This document shows, piece after piece, positions 46,284 to 55,600 of a stretch of 64,000 nucleotides of DNA. The notes beneath the pieces were generated by a model. That model did not search any database. It was given only the letters and a program-made list of their open reading frames with translations, and was not told where the DNA came from. The stretch is taken from NCBI RefSeq assembly GCF_003958625.1, contig NZ_RSEL01000015.1, forward strand, positions 62,001 to 126,000. Reading direction: 5' to 3'. Source of the stretch: Tsuneonella rigui. GTDB taxonomy: Bacteria > Pseudomonadota > Alphaproteobacteria > Sphingomonadales > Sphingomonadaceae. Made by a program: the position numbers and the translations under genes. Each line of letters starts with the position of its first letter. Within the stretch, counting starts at the first letter, position 1.

Positions 46284-47813
46284 TCAGGCGGCGCCGCTCA
46301 TTCGTTGCAGCTTTTCCAGCGCATCGCGCAGCGCGCGCTCGGTCTCGCCGGGATCGGCGCGGGTCGCGGAGAAGTGCGGCGCGCTGGCGTGGGCGGCGGC
46401 CTGCTCGGCGCGCGCGAGCGGCGCGTCGAATGGGCGCGGACCGGCGGACAGCGAGGCGGCGAGTACGTCGCGCGCGGGTCCGTCACCGGCAGGCGCGGCG
46501 CGGCGGACGGCCTGTCCCGGGAACACGACGACCGGTTCCTCGCCCTCGTCTTCGGGCTCGTCGTCGATCCGGATCGATTCGCGCGGGGCGCCGAACGGAC
46601 TCTTCATCGCGAGCAGCGAGGTGTAGCCGGCCTCGGCTTCCTCTTCGAACTCGTCTTCCGGCTCGGCGGGTTCATCGGCCGCCGCGAGCACCGATGCAGG
46701 CTCGGCGAACGGCGCCCGGCTCTGCGACAGCGCCGCGGTGAGATCGAGGTCGGGCAGGCTCTCGGCCTCATCTTCTTCGTCCTCGAACCCAAATGGACGG
46801 AGCGCTGCCGGAACGGTGTGGACCGGCGGTACGTCGGTTTCGGCTGGAGCGGCAAAGGCCGCGAAAGGAACGGCGAACGCGTCTTCCTCGGCGTCGGCGG
46901 CACCTTCGGGCGCGGCAAAGGCGGGTTCGGCCATCGCGGGCGCGGGCATCTCGCGGTGCTGCTGCAGGGCCAGCGCAAAGCGCTCGACGAGCTCGACCAT
47001 GCCGAGCTGCCCCAGCGCGCGCTCGGCGAGCGGAACCACCGGTTCGGCCGCATCGGTTTCAATCGCGGCAACCTCGGCTTCCGGTTCGACGCGGCGCGTG
47101 CAGGGTGCGGGCTCGAACTCCACTGGAGAGCTGTCGATGGCCTCTACGGACTCGGCAGGCGATGGCGGCGCGCTCAGCGACGATGAACCGAAGTCGGCTT
47201 GCTCCACGCTTACATCCTCTTCGTCAGCGACAGGTTCACCCGCGTCGAAGGCAATCAGGTCGAGCGGTTCGTCTGCCTCGCTCGGCATCCGGCCGGGGAG
47301 CGGCGCGAACGACAGGAAGTCGCTCGGCGCGCTTTCGTCGGTCACGGCCAGCGCGCGGCGGCGGCCGAGACCGCCCTCGCGGCGCAGCGGCGCTTCGTCT
47401 TCCTCGGCATCGAGTCCGCCTTCGCCCAGCTCCTCGTGCGCCGAGATCGGGCGCTTGACGGTCTCGGCGTCGAAATCGGCTTCCTGGCGCATCGCGGCGG
47501 CGCGGCGCGTGGTGGCACGCGGGGCGTTGGCGGCGGTAACCCTGCGCGCGACGAACAGACCGGCGAGTGCGCCGATCGCGGCTCCGGCAGCGGCGATGAC
47601 GATCCGTGCGGTTGCGCCCAGCGGCGGCTGCGCTGCGTCATAGGCGTCGGCGAGGCCGCTCGAAACCGTGAAGCGTTCGAACATCTCCAGTGGCAGGACC
47701 ATGCTGCCGATGCCGAACAGCGCGGCAAACCACAGCGAAACGATGATCGGAAAGGCCGGATGCGCGCTGACGGGCATCTGGCTGTTCGCCTTGCGCCGGC
47801 TCTTGTCGCTCAC
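46284..47813 (-). CDS. acidic membrane protein of unknown function, 509 aa
   Basis: I do not recognise this protein with confidence. It starts at GTG 47813 with GGGG upstream. Two N-terminal transmembrane helices (FPIIVSLWFAALFGIGSMVLP; IVIAAAGAAIGALAGLFVARRV) are followed by about 400 residues of low-complexity, strongly acidic, Ala/Pro/Glu-rich sequence, probably disordered. Short patches look ordered, such as LGQLGMVELVERFALALQQHREM near the middle and a C-terminal helix ERALRDALEKLQRMSG. It lies between gltB and an exosortase-A-type glycosyltransferase, 43 bases from the latter and on the same strand. It could be an envelope scaffold or division-associated protein; this is speculation. 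Confidence 0.7.
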   Translation of the reverse strand: MSDKSRRKANSQMPVSAHPAFPIIVSLWFAALFGIGSMVLPLEMFERFTVSSGLADAYDAAQPPLGATARIVIAAAGAAIGALAGLFVARRVTAANAPRATTRRAAAMRQEADFDAETVKRPISAHEELGEGGLDAEEDEAPLRREGGLGRRRALAVTDESAPSDFLSFAPLPGRMPSEADEPLDLIAFDAGEPVADEEDVSVEQADFGSSSLSAPPSPAESVEAIDSSPVEFEPAPCTRRVEPEAEVAAIETDAAEPVVPLAERALGQLGMVELVERFALALQQHREMPAPAMAEPAFAAPEGAADAEEDAFAVPFAAFAAPAETDVPPVHTVPAALRPFGFEDEEDEAESLPDLDLTAALSQSRAPFAEPASVLAAADEPAEPEDEFEEEAEAGYTSLLAMKSPFGAPRESIRIDDEPEDEGEEPVVVFPGQAVRRAAPAGDGPARDVLAASLSAGPRPFDAPLARAEQAAAHASAPHFSATRADPGETERALRDALEKLQRMSGAA

Positions 47814-47856
47814 ACTATCACCCCGTTTACCGCGAGAGCGTGGAGCCCGGAACCGC

Positions 47857-49089
47857 TCAGGCGGCGACGGACAGCTCTCCATTCACTGTCCGGCCTAACA
47901 GGTGGTGGTAAACGTCCTGATAACGACGAATATTGCGCGCCCAGTCGTGTTTAGCGCGCACGTGCTCCCGTGCGCGTTCGCGCATCGCGGGCCAATCGGC
48001 GCGTGCGTCAACCAGGTCGGCTAACGCCTCGGCGCAGGCGCGCGGGTCGTCTGGCGCGAACAGTGCGCCGGTCGCGCCGTCGGAGATCAGCTCGCGGTGG
48101 CCGCCGACATCGCTCGCGGCGACGATCCGGCCCTGCGCCATCGCTTCCAGCGGCTTCAGAGGGGTGACCAGCTCGGTCAGCCGGCTTGCTTTCCGCGGAT
48201 AGGCGAGCACGTCGATCAGCGAATAGTAGCGCTCGACCTCGCCGTGCGGGACGCGGCCGGTGAAGTGGATGCCGGAGAGCCCCTGCGCCTGGCGGCGGAG
48301 CTCCGCATCCAGCGGGCCGCCGCCGACCAGCAGCAGCGACGCGTCCGGATAGCGCTGGCGCAGATGGGGCATGGCGGCGATCAGGTCGTCCAGCCCTTCG
48401 TAGTCGTAGAAGCTGCCGATGAAGCCGATCACCGGGCCCCCAGAGTCCTTGGCGCCGAGGCCGAGTTTGGCGGCCAGCGCATCGTCGCGCGCCGGCGGTT
48501 CGCCGAACAGCGCGAGGTCGACCCCGTTGGGCGAGAGGCCGATCTTGCCGCCCGCGTGACCGCGCGCGATCAAGTCGTCGCGCAGGCCGTGGCTGATGGT
48601 GAACACCGCGTCGGCCTCCGCCACGGCGCGGTCTTCGAGCGCGCGGGTCAGGCGATACTTGACCGAGCCGGTGCGCCCGCTGCCGTTTTCGACCGCGGCG
48701 TCCTCCCAGAAGGCGCGGATCTCGTAGACCACCGGAATGCCCAGCGCACGCCCGGCACGGAGCGCGGCGTGGCCGCACAGCGCGGGCGAGTGAGCATGGA
48801 GCACGTCGGGGCGCCAATCAGCGGCGAGCTTCTCGATCTGTTCTGCAAGACGGCCGATCTCGCGCCACTCGCGCAGGCCCGCGGGACCGCTCGCGGTGCC
48901 GGGGGTGCGGTGAAACAGCAGCCCGTCGGCGACCTCCGCCACCGGGCCATCGGCGGAGTGACGCTGGCCGGTGATTCCGCGCACATCGAGTCCGCTCGCT
49001 GCCTGCGCGGTCATGATCGCGCGGGTGCGGAAGGTGTAACCGCTGTGCAGCGGCAGCGAGTGGTCGAGGACATGCAGCACGCGGGTCAT
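47857..49089 (-). CDS. exosortase A-associated family 4-type glycosyltransferase
   Basis: A 410-residue GT-B glycosyltransferase. The opening MTRVLHVLDHSLPLHSGYTFRTRAI is characteristic of the PEP-CTERM/exosortase A-associated glycosyltransferase group (TIGR04063, from memory). The acceptor side includes DVLHAHSPALCGHAAL; the nucleotide-sugar half has GFIGSFYDYEGLDDLI, LLLVGGGP and the ELVTPLKPLEAMAQGRIVAASDVGGHRELI motif (E-x7-E). It probably adds a sugar to an exported polymer or lipid-linked intermediate. It is divergent from the small ORF/ligase pair across 66 bases, so the promoters are likely shared. Confidence 0.85.
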   Translation of the reverse strand: MTRVLHVLDHSLPLHSGYTFRTRAIMTAQAASGLDVRGITGQRHSADGPVAEVADGLLFHRTPGTASGPAGLREWREIGRLAEQIEKLAADWRPDVLHAHSPALCGHAALRAGRALGIPVVYEIRAFWEDAAVENGSGRTGSVKYRLTRALEDRAVAEADAVFTISHGLRDDLIARGHAGGKIGLSPNGVDLALFGEPPARDDALAAKLGLGAKDSGGPVIGFIGSFYDYEGLDDLIAAMPHLRQRYPDASLLLVGGGPLDAELRRQAQGLSGIHFTGRVPHGEVERYYSLIDVLAYPRKASRLTELVTPLKPLEAMAQGRIVAASDVGGHRELISDGATGALFAPDDPRACAEALADLVDARADWPAMRERAREHVRAKHDWARNIRRYQDVYHHLLGRTVNGELSVAA

Positions 49090-49155
49090 GCGGAAGTTGT
49101 CGCACGATAGGCTTAACGGCGCGTCAACCGCGTGCGTGTAGGCGCAGCGTTGCCG

Positions 49156-49269
49156 ATGATCGACCTGTTCGCCCTTGCCCTCACGCACGGCCTGCTGCTG
49201 CTGATGGCGGTGCGGCTGATGAGCCGCGACGACCTCGATCGCGACCCGCCAGCCGACGATACTCCATGA
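49156..49269 (+). CDS. 37-aa single-helix ORF coupled to the O-glycosylation ligase
   Basis: ATG 49156 opens a 37-codon frame whose TGA overlaps the ATG of the ligase gene (ATGA at 49266-49269). The peptide has a hydrophobic N-terminal helix (MIDLFALALTHGLLLLMAV) and an acidic tail (SRDDLDRDPPADDTP). The four-base coupling and the TM-plus-acidic layout support translation, although the ribosome-binding site is weak. It begins with MIDL like the ligase, but the sequences then differ. No family recognised; a small accessory subunit of the polysaccharide machinery is possible. Confidence 0.5.
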   Translation: MIDLFALALTHGLLLLMAVRLMSRDDLDRDPPADDTP

Positions 49270-50645
49270 TCGACCTCGGCCTGTTCCTGTTCATCGCTGC
49301 GTTCCTAGCGCTCGGCCTCAGGCGGCCGTTCCTGTGGGTGCTGACCTATATCTATATCGATACGCTCGCGCCGCAGGACATCGGCTGGCGCTTCGTCGCC
49401 GCGCTGCCGGTCTCGCTGATTGCCTTCTGCGCGGCGTTCGGCGGCTGGCTGCTGGCCGACCCTAAGCACGGCGCGCGCTTCGCCTTTCGCCAGTGGCTGC
49501 TCCTGATCCTGCTCTGCTGGTGCGCGGTCACCACCGCAAACGCCGACTTCCCGATCCAGGCGGCCATGAAATGGTCGTGGGTTTGGAAGGCGCTGGTGTT
49601 CGCGATCTTCGTGCCGCTTACACTGACCACGCGGCTGCGGTTCGAGGCGGTGATCCTGACCATGGTCCTGACCGCCGGGGCGATCGTGATCGACGGGGGG
49701 ATCAAGACCGCCACCGGCGGCGGCGGCTACGGGGTGCTCTACCTGTTCGTGCAGAACAACACGGGCATGTACGAAAGCTCGACCATCGCGACGGTGGCGA
49801 TCGCGCTGATCCCGATGATCCTGTGGCTGGCGAAGCACGGCACGGTGTTCCCGCCCGATTGGCGGGTGAAGGCGTTCGCCTACGCGCTGATCTTCTCCTG
49901 TGTGCTGATCCCGATCGGGACCGAAGCGCGCACCGGCCTCTTGTGCCTCGGCGTACTGGGTCTGTTGATGCTGCGCGATGTGAAGCGCCGGTTCCTCTAC
50001 GTCGGCGGCGCGGCACTGCTGGGGTTGATGGCGTTGCCGTTCCTGCCGCAGAGCTATTACGCGCGGATGTCGACGCTCGAGAGCCACGAGGAGGATACCT
50101 CCGCCTCCACCCGCGTGGCGGTGTGGCAGTGGACGATCGATTACGCCAACAGCCACCCGATGGGCGGCGGGTTCGACGCTTACCGCGGCAACAAGTTCAC
50201 CTACAAACTGCCAGTCCGCACGCAAAGCGGCGGCAACACCAGCGCGGTCGAGTTCGAGGACCATACCGACAAGGCGCGAGCCTATCACTCGGCGGTGTTC
50301 GAGATGCTGGGCGAGCAGGGCTGGCCGGGCCTCGGCCTGTGGCTGTGGATCCACCTCCTCGGCCTATGGCAGATGGAGCGCATCCGTCGCCGCTGGAAGA
50401 ACCGCACCGGGGAGCGCGAGCAATGGCAGGCGCCGCTCGCAGGCGCGCTGCAGTTCGCGCAGATCGTCTACCTGGTCGGCTCGCTGTTCCAGGGCATCGC
50501 CTACCAGCCGTTCATCCTGACGCTCCTGGGCGTGCAATGCGCGCTGTGGAGCTGGTGCAAGCTGGCCGATTCGCCGCGCCGCAAGCGGCCGCGTCAGGCG
50601 CCGCCTGCGGTTGCCGTAACGGCAGAGGCTGCGCCGTTGCGCTAA
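49266..50645 (+). CDS. exosortase A-associated O-glycosylation ligase / O-antigen polymerase-like membrane protein
   Basis: A 459-residue polytopic protein with about ten transmembrane helices and a large periplasmic loop (about 270-340) typical of the Wzy/WaaL superfamily. The opening IDLGLFLFIAAFLALGLRRPFLWVLTYIYIDTLAPQDIGW and the GFDAYRGNKF and AYHSAVFEMLGEQGWPGL segments match, from memory, the putative O-glycosylation ligase of exosortase A systems (TIGR03097/DUF5935). It likely polymerises or transfers a lipid-linked glycan in the periplasm. The C-terminal tail is basic and cytosolic. Exosortase itself is not in the window. Confidence 0.85.
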   Translation: MIDLGLFLFIAAFLALGLRRPFLWVLTYIYIDTLAPQDIGWRFVAALPVSLIAFCAAFGGWLLADPKHGARFAFRQWLLLILLCWCAVTTANADFPIQAAMKWSWVWKALVFAIFVPLTLTTRLRFEAVILTMVLTAGAIVIDGGIKTATGGGGYGVLYLFVQNNTGMYESSTIATVAIALIPMILWLAKHGTVFPPDWRVKAFAYALIFSCVLIPIGTEARTGLLCLGVLGLLMLRDVKRRFLYVGGAALLGLMALPFLPQSYYARMSTLESHEEDTSASTRVAVWQWTIDYANSHPMGGGFDAYRGNKFTYKLPVRTQSGGNTSAVEFEDHTDKARAYHSAVFEMLGEQGWPGLGLWLWIHLLGLWQMERIRRRWKNRTGEREQWQAPLAGALQFAQIVYLVGSLFQGIAYQPFILTLLGVQCALWSWCKLADSPRRKRPRQAPPAVAVTAEAAPLR

Positions 50646-50704
50646 GGCAATTCTTGCGCCTATGGAAACCGCATACCGTGGTTTCTAATCGCAAGGAGAG
50701 GCGC

Positions 50705-51154
50705 ATGACCCCGCAGGAAGTCAAAGCTCAGGTCGGCCAGAACGTCGGCACCAGCGAATGGGTCGTGATGAGCCAGGAGCGGATCAACCAGTTCGCCGAG
50801 GCGACGGGCGATCACCAGTTCATCCACCTCGACGAGGAAAAGGCCAAGCTGACCCCGTTCGGCGGCACCATCGCGCACGGCTTCCTGACGCTGTCGATGA
50901 TCCCGTACCTCTCCGCCAATTCGGACCTGCCCAAGGTCGATGGCGTCAAGATGGGCGTCAACTACGGCGGCAACAAAACCCGCTTCATCTCGCCCGTCCG
51001 CAGCGGCAAGCGCATCCGCGGCCACTGGAAGCTGATCGAGCTCGAAGAAAAGCGCCCCGGCCAGTGGCAGCAGACTCACGAGATCACCATCGAGATCGAG
51101 GGCGAGGACAAGCCCGCCCTGATCACCGAATGGATCATGCAGTTCTTCGTCTGA
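50705..51154 (+). CDS. MaoC family (R)-specific enoyl-CoA hydratase/dehydratase
   Basis: A 149-residue hot-dog fold protein. The hydratase-2 motif is AEATGDHQFIHLDEEKAKLTPFGGTIAHGFLTLSM, holding the catalytic Asp and His near residues 35-40. It hydrates trans-2-enoyl-CoA, possibly giving (R)-3-hydroxyacyl-CoA that can feed PHA synthesis. AAGGAGAGG lies directly before ATG 50705. The thiolase gene begins 51 bases after its stop and probably belongs to the same transcript. NodN-like dehydratases share this layout. Confidence 0.88.
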   Translation: MTPQEVKAQVGQNVGTSEWVVMSQERINQFAEATGDHQFIHLDEEKAKLTPFGGTIAHGFLTLSMIPYLSANSDLPKVDGVKMGVNYGGNKTRFISPVRSGKRIRGHWKLIELEEKRPGQWQQTHEITIEIEGEDKPALITEWIMQFFV

Positions 51155-51205
51155 TCGCTCCTCCCCGGGGATCGGACCAACTTCGCTTAGCTACAGGAAT
51201 TGACC

Positions 51206-52384
51206 ATGCGTGACGCCGTCATCGTCTCCACCGCCCGCACCCCGCTCGCCAAGGCGGGCCGCGGGGCGTTCAACAACACCCATGCGGTCGAGCTGGGCGC
51301 GTTCTCGGTCAAGGCCGCCGCCGAGCGCGCGGGCCTCCAGGGCAGCGAGATCGACGACGTGATCATGGGCGCGGCGAGCCAGCAGGGCATGCAGGGGATG
51401 AACGTCGGCCGCCAGATCGCGCTGATGGCCGGCTTCCCCGACAGCGTGCCGGGCATGTCGATGGACCGCCAGTGCTCGAGCGGCCTGATGAGCATCGCCA
51501 CCGCCGCCAAGCAGATCATCGTCGACCGGATGGACATCTGCGTCGCCGGCGGCCTCGAATCGATCAGCGGCATGGCCGCGGGCGGCGGCCGGCTGGTGCA
51601 GAGCGAGGCGTTGCTGGCGCTCCACCCCGACATCTACATGCCGATGATCGGCACCGCCGAAGTGGTCGCCAAGCGCTACAACATCAGCCGCGAGGCGCAG
51701 GACGAGTACAGCCTCGAATCGCAGAAGCGCACCGCCGCCGCGCAGGCCGCCGGCAAGCTCGACGACGAGATCATCCCCGTCACCGCGACGATGAAGGTCA
51801 CCGACAAGGCGACCGGCGAGACTAGCGAACGCGAAGTCACCATCTCGATGGATGACTGCAACCGCCCGGACACCACGCTGGAAGGGCTCGCCAGCCTGAA
51901 GCCGGTGATGGGCGAAGGCCACACGATCACCGCCGGCAACGCCAGCCAGCTCGCCGACGGCTCTGCCGCCTCGGTGCTGATGGAGGCCGAAGTCGCGAAG
52001 GCCCGCGGGCTGACCCCGATGGGCCGCTACGTCGGCATGGCAGTCGCCGGCACCAAGCCGGACGAGATGGGCATCGGCCCGGTGTTCGCGATCCCCAAGC
52101 TGCTCGACCGGTTCGGCCTCAAGATCGACGACATCGGCCTGTGGGAGCTCAACGAGGCCTTCGCGGTGCAGGTGATCTACTGCCGCGACCAGCTCGGCAT
52201 CCCGAACGACCGGCTGAACGTCAACGGCGGCTCGGTCTCGATCGGCCACCCCTTCGGCATGACCGGCGCGCGCTGCGTCGGCCACGCGCTGATCGAGGGC
52301 AAGCGGCAGGGCGTGAAGTACGTCGTGATCACGATGTGCGTCGGCGGCGGCCAGGGCGCGGCCGGGCTCTTCGAAGTCCTGTGA
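51206..52384 (+). CDS. acetyl-CoA acyltransferase (thiolase)
   Basis: A 392-residue thiolase with the acyl-binding Cys in [13 protein letters not shown] (about residue 90), [11 protein letters not shown], the His motif [17 protein letters not shown] and the second catalytic Cys in [15 protein letters not shown]. It may cleave 3-ketoacyl-CoA in beta-oxidation or condense acetyl-CoA. I start at ATG 51206, two codons inside a TTG-initiated frame, with AGGA upstream. It is followed after one base by the CMD gene. A degradative role is favoured by the operon partners. Confidence 0.92.
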   Translation: MRDAVIVSTARTPLAKAGRGAFNNTHAVELGAFSVKAAAERAGLQGSEIDDVIMGAASQQGMQGMNVGRQIALMAGFPDSVPGMSMDRQCSSGLMSIATAAKQIIVDRMDICVAGGLESISGMAAGGGRLVQSEALLALHPDIYMPMIGTAEVVAKRYNISREAQDEYSLESQKRTAAAQAAGKLDDEIIPVTATMKVTDKATGETSEREVTISMDDCNRPDTTLEGLASLKPVMGEGHTITAGNASQLADGSAASVLMEAEVAKARGLTPMGRYVGMAVAGTKPDEMGIGPVFAIPKLLDRFGLKIDDIGLWELNEAFAVQVIYCRDQLGIPNDRLNVNGGSVSIGHPFGMTGARCVGHALIEGKRQGVKYVVITMCVGGGQGAAGLFEVL

Positions 52385-52385
52385 T

Positions 52386-52955
52386 ATGAGGCTGCGCACC
52401 CCGCGCGTCGCCCCGCTCGACCCGGCCGCGCTCTCGCAAGAGCAGGCCGAGGCGCTGGCGCCGGTGACGCGCGAGGGCGCGCGGCCGCTCAATATCTTCC
52501 TGACCTTCGCCCGCGCACCGGAAGCGCTCACGCGGTTCCTGGCGTGGGGGAACTACATCCTCAGCCGCAAGAACACGCTCGACCCGCGGCGGCGCGAGAT
52601 CGCGATCCTGCGCACCGGGTGGAATTGCCGCTCGGGTTACGAGTTCGCGCAGCACGAGCGGATCGGCCTCGCCTCGGGCATGAGCGAGGCGGAGGTCGCC
52701 GGCACGATGGAAGGCCCGCACGCCAAGTGCTGGGACGACCTCGACCGCGCGATCGTCACCGCCTGCGACGAGCTGGTGCGCGATCACTTCGTCTCAGATG
52801 CGACCTGGGCGGCGCTCGCGCCGCTCGGCGACAAAGGCCGGATGGACCTCGTCTTCACCGTCGGCCAGTACACCCAGGTCTCGATGATGCTGAACAGCTT
52901 CGGCGTGCAGCTCGAAGACGACAGCCAACTCAACCCGGAGCTCGATCTCCGGTGA
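52386..52955 (+). CDS. carboxymuconolactone decarboxylase (AhpD-like) family protein
   Basis: A 189-residue all-helical CMD-fold protein. The active region reads REIAILRTGWNCRSGYEFAQHERIG: the sequence has one Cys and a following His instead of the CxxC of AhpD peroxidases, so it probably belongs to the decarboxylase/hydrolase-like branch rather than the antioxidant branch. It starts one base after the thiolase stop and its own stop overlaps the GTG of the SDR gene, indicating a tight operon. The precise reaction is unknown. Confidence 0.85.
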   Translation: MRLRTPRVAPLDPAALSQEQAEALAPVTREGARPLNIFLTFARAPEALTRFLAWGNYILSRKNTLDPRRREIAILRTGWNCRSGYEFAQHERIGLASGMSEAEVAGTMEGPHAKCWDDLDRAIVTACDELVRDHFVSDATWAALAPLGDKGRMDLVFTVGQYTQVSMMLNSFGVQLEDDSQLNPELDLR

Positions 52956-53749
52956 CGGGGCGGCTGGCGGGCAAGATGGCGGTGGTCGTCGGCGCGGGCC
53001 AGCAACCGGGCGAGACGATCGGCAACGGCAAGGCGATCGCGCTGACTTTCGCGCATGAGGGCGCGGAAGTTCTGTGCGTCGATCGCGACCTCCCGCGCGC
53101 TGAAGGGACGGTAGCCGAAATCATGGCGGCGGGCGGCACGGCGTTCGCGCTTGGCGCTGACATTGTCGTCGATTCAGAGGCGATCGTCGCGGCAGCGCTG
53201 GAGCGCTGGGGCCGGATCGACATCTGCGTCGACAACGTCGGCATCGGCCACCGTGGGGATGGGCCGGCACACGCCCACGACGATGAGGCTTTCGAGACGG
53301 TGTTCGCGGTCAACTTCACCGGCGCGCGGCGGCTGGTGAAGGCGGTGCTCGCGCCGATGCGGGAAGCGGGCGCTGGGTCGATCGTACTGATCAGTTCGCT
53401 CGCCTCAACCGCGGGCGCGAATATGGTCGCGTACGAAATCTCGAAAGCCGCGCTCAACCGGCTGGCGATCGCGACTGCATTGGGCTCGGCCAAGCGCGGG
53501 GTGCGCTGTAACGCCATCCTCCCTGGGTTGATCGATACTCCGATGGGCGTCGGTGGGACCGCAGAGCGCGACGGACGCGACCTCGCCGCCCAGCGCGAGG
53601 CGAGGAGCGCGATGGTGCCGCTGAAGGGCGGCATGGGCACCGCCTGGGATGTCGCCAACGCGGCGCTGTTCCTCGCCAGCGACGAGGCGAAGTTCGTCAC
53701 CGGCGTGCTGCTGCCGGTCGATGGCGGCCAAGGGGCCCGCATCGGCTGA
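52952..53749 (+). CDS. short-chain dehydrogenase/reductase
   Basis: A 265-residue SDR starting at GTG 52952, overlapping the CMD stop (GTGA). Motifs: AVVVGAGQQPGETIGNGKAIA, an unusual, extended glycine-rich loop with extra residues between the glycines; CVDRD for the adenine ribose, suggesting NAD; DNVGIGHRG; ISSLASTAGANMVAYEISKAAL (Ser, Tyr, Lys); and VTGVLLPVDGGQGARIG. The long loop is seen in some SDRs of aromatic or steroid catabolism. It closes the MaoC-thiolase-CMD-SDR group. Confidence 0.88.
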   Translation: MTGRLAGKMAVVVGAGQQPGETIGNGKAIALTFAHEGAEVLCVDRDLPRAEGTVAEIMAAGGTAFALGADIVVDSEAIVAAALERWGRIDICVDNVGIGHRGDGPAHAHDDEAFETVFAVNFTGARRLVKAVLAPMREAGAGSIVLISSLASTAGANMVAYEISKAALNRLAIATALGSAKRGVRCNAILPGLIDTPMGVGGTAERDGRDLAAQREARSAMVPLKGGMGTAWDVANAALFLASDEAKFVTGVLLPVDGGQGARIG

Positions 53750-53799
53750 TTGCGCGTTACCTCCGGCGGGCGCATGCTGAGCCCGCAAGAGGAGCGCTT

Positions 53800-54414
53800 A
53801 TGGGCATCGTCGAAGTTCTCGGGCTCGCCGGCAGTGTCAGCCTGCTCGCCGGCTGGCGGCTCTATCTCGCGATCCTCGCTACCGGCATCGCCATGCGGGT
53901 GGGCGCGCTGCCTTTGCCCGATCACCTCCATTCGCTCGACGTGGTCGCAAATCCGTGGGTGATGGGCGTCGCCGCAATCGCCGCGTTGGCCGAGTTCTTC
54001 GCCGACAAGGTCGCCTGGCTCGATAGCGCGTGGGACGCGGTGCACACGGTGGTGCGCCCGATCGGCGGCGCGCTGCTGGCGCTGGCGATCGTCGATCCGG
54101 GCGATCCGGCGACCCAGGCGATCGCCTTCATCCTCGGTGGCGGCGCGGCGCTCGCGGCGCACGGCGGCAAGGCGGGCGCGCGGGCGGTGGTCAACGCCAG
54201 CCCGGAGCCGTTCAGCAACATGGTCGTCTCGACCGCGGAGGATGTCGCCAGCGCCGGCCTGCTGTGGCTCGCCTACGCGCACCCCTACGTCGCCGGCGGC
54301 ATCGCGCTGGTGCTGCTGGCGCTGACCGTCTGGCTGCTCCTGCTCGCCCGGCGGGTGCTGCGACGGCTGTTCGGCCGCCGCAGCGCGGCGCCGGAGGTCA
54401 CGCCGCCAAGCTAG
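53800..54414 (+). CDS. DUF4126 family membrane protein
   Basis: A 204-residue hydrophobic protein with a first helix [30 protein letters not shown] and several further membrane segments, including a [13 protein letters not shown] ... [34 protein letters not shown] stretch typical of DUF4126. No function is known. GAGGAG precedes ATG 53800. Its end overlaps the convergent alcohol dehydrogenase gene by 17 bases. Confidence 0.82.
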   Translation: MGIVEVLGLAGSVSLLAGWRLYLAILATGIAMRVGALPLPDHLHSLDVVANPWVMGVAAIAALAEFFADKVAWLDSAWDAVHTVVRPIGGALLALAIVDPGDPATQAIAFILGGGAALAAHGGKAGARAVVNASPEPFSNMVVSTAEDVASAGLLWLAYAHPYVAGGIALVLLALTVWLLLLARRVLRRLFGRRSAAPEVTPPS

Positions 54415-55600
54415 CCGATCCTGCCATCCCCGGCTTGAGGACGATCTTGGTGTAAGTGTCCTGCTCGTCGTGGAACTTCTGGTAGCCGGTCGGCCCTTCC
54501 TCCAGCGCCATCCGGTGGCTGATGAGGAAGGTCGAATCGATCTTGCCCTCGGCGATCGCGGTGTAGAGCGGGCGCGTGTATTTCTGGACGTGGGTCTGCC
54601 CGGTCTTGAGCGTCAGGCCCTTCTCCATCAGCGCGCCGAGCGGGAACTTGTCGACGAACCCGCCGTAGACGCCGGGCATCGATACCCGCCCTCCGCGCCG
54701 CGCGGCCATGATCACCTGGCGGATGACATGCGCGCGGTCGGTGCCGAGGAAGGTCGAGACCTTGATCTGGTCGATGATATTGTCGGCGAACGCGCCGTGG
54801 GCTTCGAGGCCGACGCAGTCGATGCAGGCGTCGGGGCCGATCCCGCCGGTCATGTCCTGCAGCGCCTCGTAGACCTTGGTTCGCTCGAAGTTGATCGTCT
54901 CGGCGCCGAACTGCCTGGCGAGCTCGAGCCGGTGCGGGAAGTGGTCGATCGCGATTACCCGCTGGGCGCCCATCAGGAACGCCGACTGCACCGCGAACAG
55001 CCCGACCGGGCCGCAGCCCCACACCGCAACCGTGTCGCCAGGTTCGATGTCGGCATTCTCCGCCGCCATCCAGCCGGTGGGGAGGATGTCGGTCAGGAAC
55101 AAGACCTTGTCGTCCTCGACGCTGTCGTCAGGGATCACCAGCGGGCCGACATCGGAAAACGGCACGCGGACGTATTCCGCTTGGCCGCCCGAATATCCGC
55201 CGGTCATGTGGCTGTAGCCGAACACCCCGCTCATCGGCTGGCCCAGCCCTTCGCGGCCGATGTCGTGCTTGTCGGCGGGGTTGCTGTTCTCGCAGGCGGA
55301 GAACTGCGCCTTCTCGCAGTGGTAGCACTTGCCGCAGGAAATGGTGAACGGCACCACCACACGCTGGCCCTTCTTGAGCGTGCTGGCGGCGCCCACTTCC
55401 TCGACCACGCCCATGAATTCGTGGCCGAGAATGTCGCCCGGCTTCATCGCGGGCACGTAGCCGTCGTAGAGGTGGAGGTCGGAGCCACAGATGGCGGTCG
55501 AGGTGATGCGGATGATCGCATCGCGCGGGTTGAGGATTTCGGGATCGTCGACCGTGTCGCAGCGGACGTCGTGCTTCCCGTGCCAGGCGAGTGCCTTCAT
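54398..55600 (-). CDS. zinc-dependent alcohol dehydrogenase (formaldehyde-dehydrogenase-like MDR)
   Basis: A 400-residue medium-chain dehydrogenase. The catalytic zinc site is [12 protein letters not shown] and [12 protein letters not shown]; the structural zinc site is [20 protein letters not shown] binding is [30 protein letters not shown]. The length and [14 protein letters not shown] segment resemble glutathione-independent formaldehyde dehydrogenase-like ADHs found widely in soil bacteria. The start overlaps the stop of the SRPBCC gene (ATGA), so the two are coupled. The substrate could be formaldehyde, other aldehydes or alcohols. Confidence 0.92.
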   Translation of the reverse strand: MKALAWHGKHDVRCDTVDDPEILNPRDAIIRITSTAICGSDLHLYDGYVPAMKPGDILGHEFMGVVEEVGAASTLKKGQRVVVPFTISCGKCYHCEKAQFSACENSNPADKHDIGREGLGQPMSGVFGYSHMTGGYSGGQAEYVRVPFSDVGPLVIPDDSVEDDKVLFLTDILPTGWMAAENADIEPGDTVAVWGCGPVGLFAVQSAFLMGAQRVIAIDHFPHRLELARQFGAETINFERTKVYEALQDMTGGIGPDACIDCVGLEAHGAFADNIIDQIKVSTFLGTDRAHVIRQVIMAARRGGRVSMPGVYGGFVDKFPLGALMEKGLTLKTGQTHVQKYTRPLYTAIAEGKIDSTFLISHRMALEEGPTGYQKFHDEQDTYTKIVLKPGMAGSASLAA

